Shown here: positions 63,456 through 64,000 of the stretch, in pieces | Numbering within the stretch: position 1 is the stretch's first letter | Layout of the letters: each line of letters begins with the position of its first letter | Assembly: GCA_014529385.2 (NCBI GenBank) | Contig: CM043970.1 | Location: 60,180,023-60,244,022 of the forward strand | DNA length: 64,000 nt | Origin: Adiantum capillus-veneris | Taxonomy: Eukaryota; Streptophyta; Polypodiopsida; Polypodiales; Pteridaceae | Direction of reading: 5' to 3' | Notes under the pieces: generated by a model | What the model was told of the DNA's origin: nothing | What the model saw: the letters and a program-made list of their open reading frames with translations, nothing else | Databases searched by the model: none | Program-made: the position numbers and the translations under genes

Positions 63456-64000
63456 CTTGCAGATGGACACAAGGAAAAGCCCCTAGGACTGCTAGAAAAA
63501 GTACTTATTACTTCTTGTGGCATTGAATATGAACACACTTTTGCTGTTGTTGACTTTGGCAAGAAGAACAACTATGACATCATTCTGGGAAGACCATTCA
63601 TGCGACAATTGAAAATGATCCAAGATTGGGGTTATGACCATATATACCTGAGACATATGGAAACCATAACAAAGGTAAACTTGAGGGACCATATCTATAG
63701 GGATGTGATGAGAACACCGGTAGAGGAGTTTGATTCCACCACAGTAGCAGGATCAAAACTTCCAGCTTGGTTAGGTAAGCCTAAAGAACTGTGGATGTGT
63801 GGAGCTTCACAATGTGGTAGCTTGAAATGTGAGGAATGTATCCTAGAGTGGGTTATAGAGGATAAGGACTATACCCAGAACCATTTCCTGAAGAAAAGTT
63901 AGAGCCTTTTGGATGGGAACACATCTTGGCTACTCTGGACGTGTGCGCCGTGGAGGATGCTCCCACAACAAAGTTTTGTGATGAAAATGGCTATGATGTC
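63456..64000 (+). CDS. Protease (rest) and linker of element C, cut by the window edge
   Basis: Same frame after the TAG: LADGHKEKPLGLLEKVLITS, GIEYEHTFAVVDFGKKNNYD, IILGRPFMRQLKMIQDWGYD, then WMCGASQC as in A. A frame change near 63895 leads to PFPEEKLEPFGWEHILATLD and CDENGYDV at the edge. RT should follow. Confidence 0.88.

Larger units (their letters stand above)
57001..64000 (+). mobile_element. Element C: Ty3/gypsy element related to A, right end beyond the window
   Basis: 5' LTR, tRNA-Asp-type primer site, a 2.3-kb leader with eight palindromic sites, a long gag and the protease; RT and the rest lie to the right. The proteins match A block by block, yet the palindrome is different and sits in the leader instead of the 3' region. 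The five bases left of the LTR (CTATG) should reappear after its 3' LTR, followed by the rest of the copia integrase. Confidence 0.95.

Overview
The window is plant nuclear DNA made almost entirely of transposable elements; I see no convincing host gene. The plant call rests on three things: tRNA-Asp-type primer sites on Ty3/gypsy elements, a gypsy element with a second (archaeal-type) RNase H as in plant Tat-like lineages, and a Tork-like Ty1/copia gag with a TTTAGGG interstitial repeat nearby. I cannot name the species or even the plant group.

Layout. (1) 1-15282: element A, a minus-strand gypsy element with its 3' end beyond the left edge. (2) 16241-29748: element B, minus strand, two LTRs and a perfect 5-bp target duplication (AAGCC). 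B has lost gag, protease and most of RT, and is itself interrupted by solo LTR H (23340-25214, target duplication CGGCT). (3) 29898-39271: element D, minus strand, a gypsy element with an added RNase H. (4) 42146-50743: element G, plus strand, gag and protease but no RT/RNase H/integrase, perfect target duplication AAGGG. A, B, D and G all sit inside pieces of an older plus-strand element E (15283-16240, 29749-29897, 39272-42145, 50744-51335). (5) 51336-53253: F, an opposite-strand copy of the E accessory region. (6) 53506-55000: J, an unrecognised element with terminal inverted repeats of about 245 bp. (7) about 55016-57000: a Tork-like copia element cut inside its integrase by (8) element C (57001-64000), a plus-strand gypsy element related to A that runs off the right edge.

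A, B and C belong to one unusual group. Where visible they share an integrase with two tandem H2C2 zinc modules, a second retropepsin-like domain after the integrase, a linker with repeated W-(V/I)-(P/R)-(K/R) motifs, and a long sense 3' accessory gene. That gene encodes an N-terminal globular domain and a long coiled coil; in B it ends in a further 270-residue domain just before the 3' LTR.

The most notable signal is non-coding. A, B, C and the unrelated-looking solo LTR H each carry a private array of short, CG-containing dyad-symmetric sites. A has AGTCTATCG plus its reverse complement. B has half-site GTAAATAATC. C has AGACATCCTACG plus its reverse complement. H has TCGC-TAACC-GCGA. In A, B and C the sites recur at about 270-300 bp or roughly half that, are better preserved than the sequence around them, and have a degenerate copy in the LTR about 290-350 bp from its 3' end. 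I propose, as inference, an element-specific cis-site system read by an element-encoded protein (the accessory ORF is the obvious candidate) or by RNA self-pairing.

Most reading frames are broken by stops, indels or deletions. Reading-segment limits below are limits of open frame, not proven translation starts.
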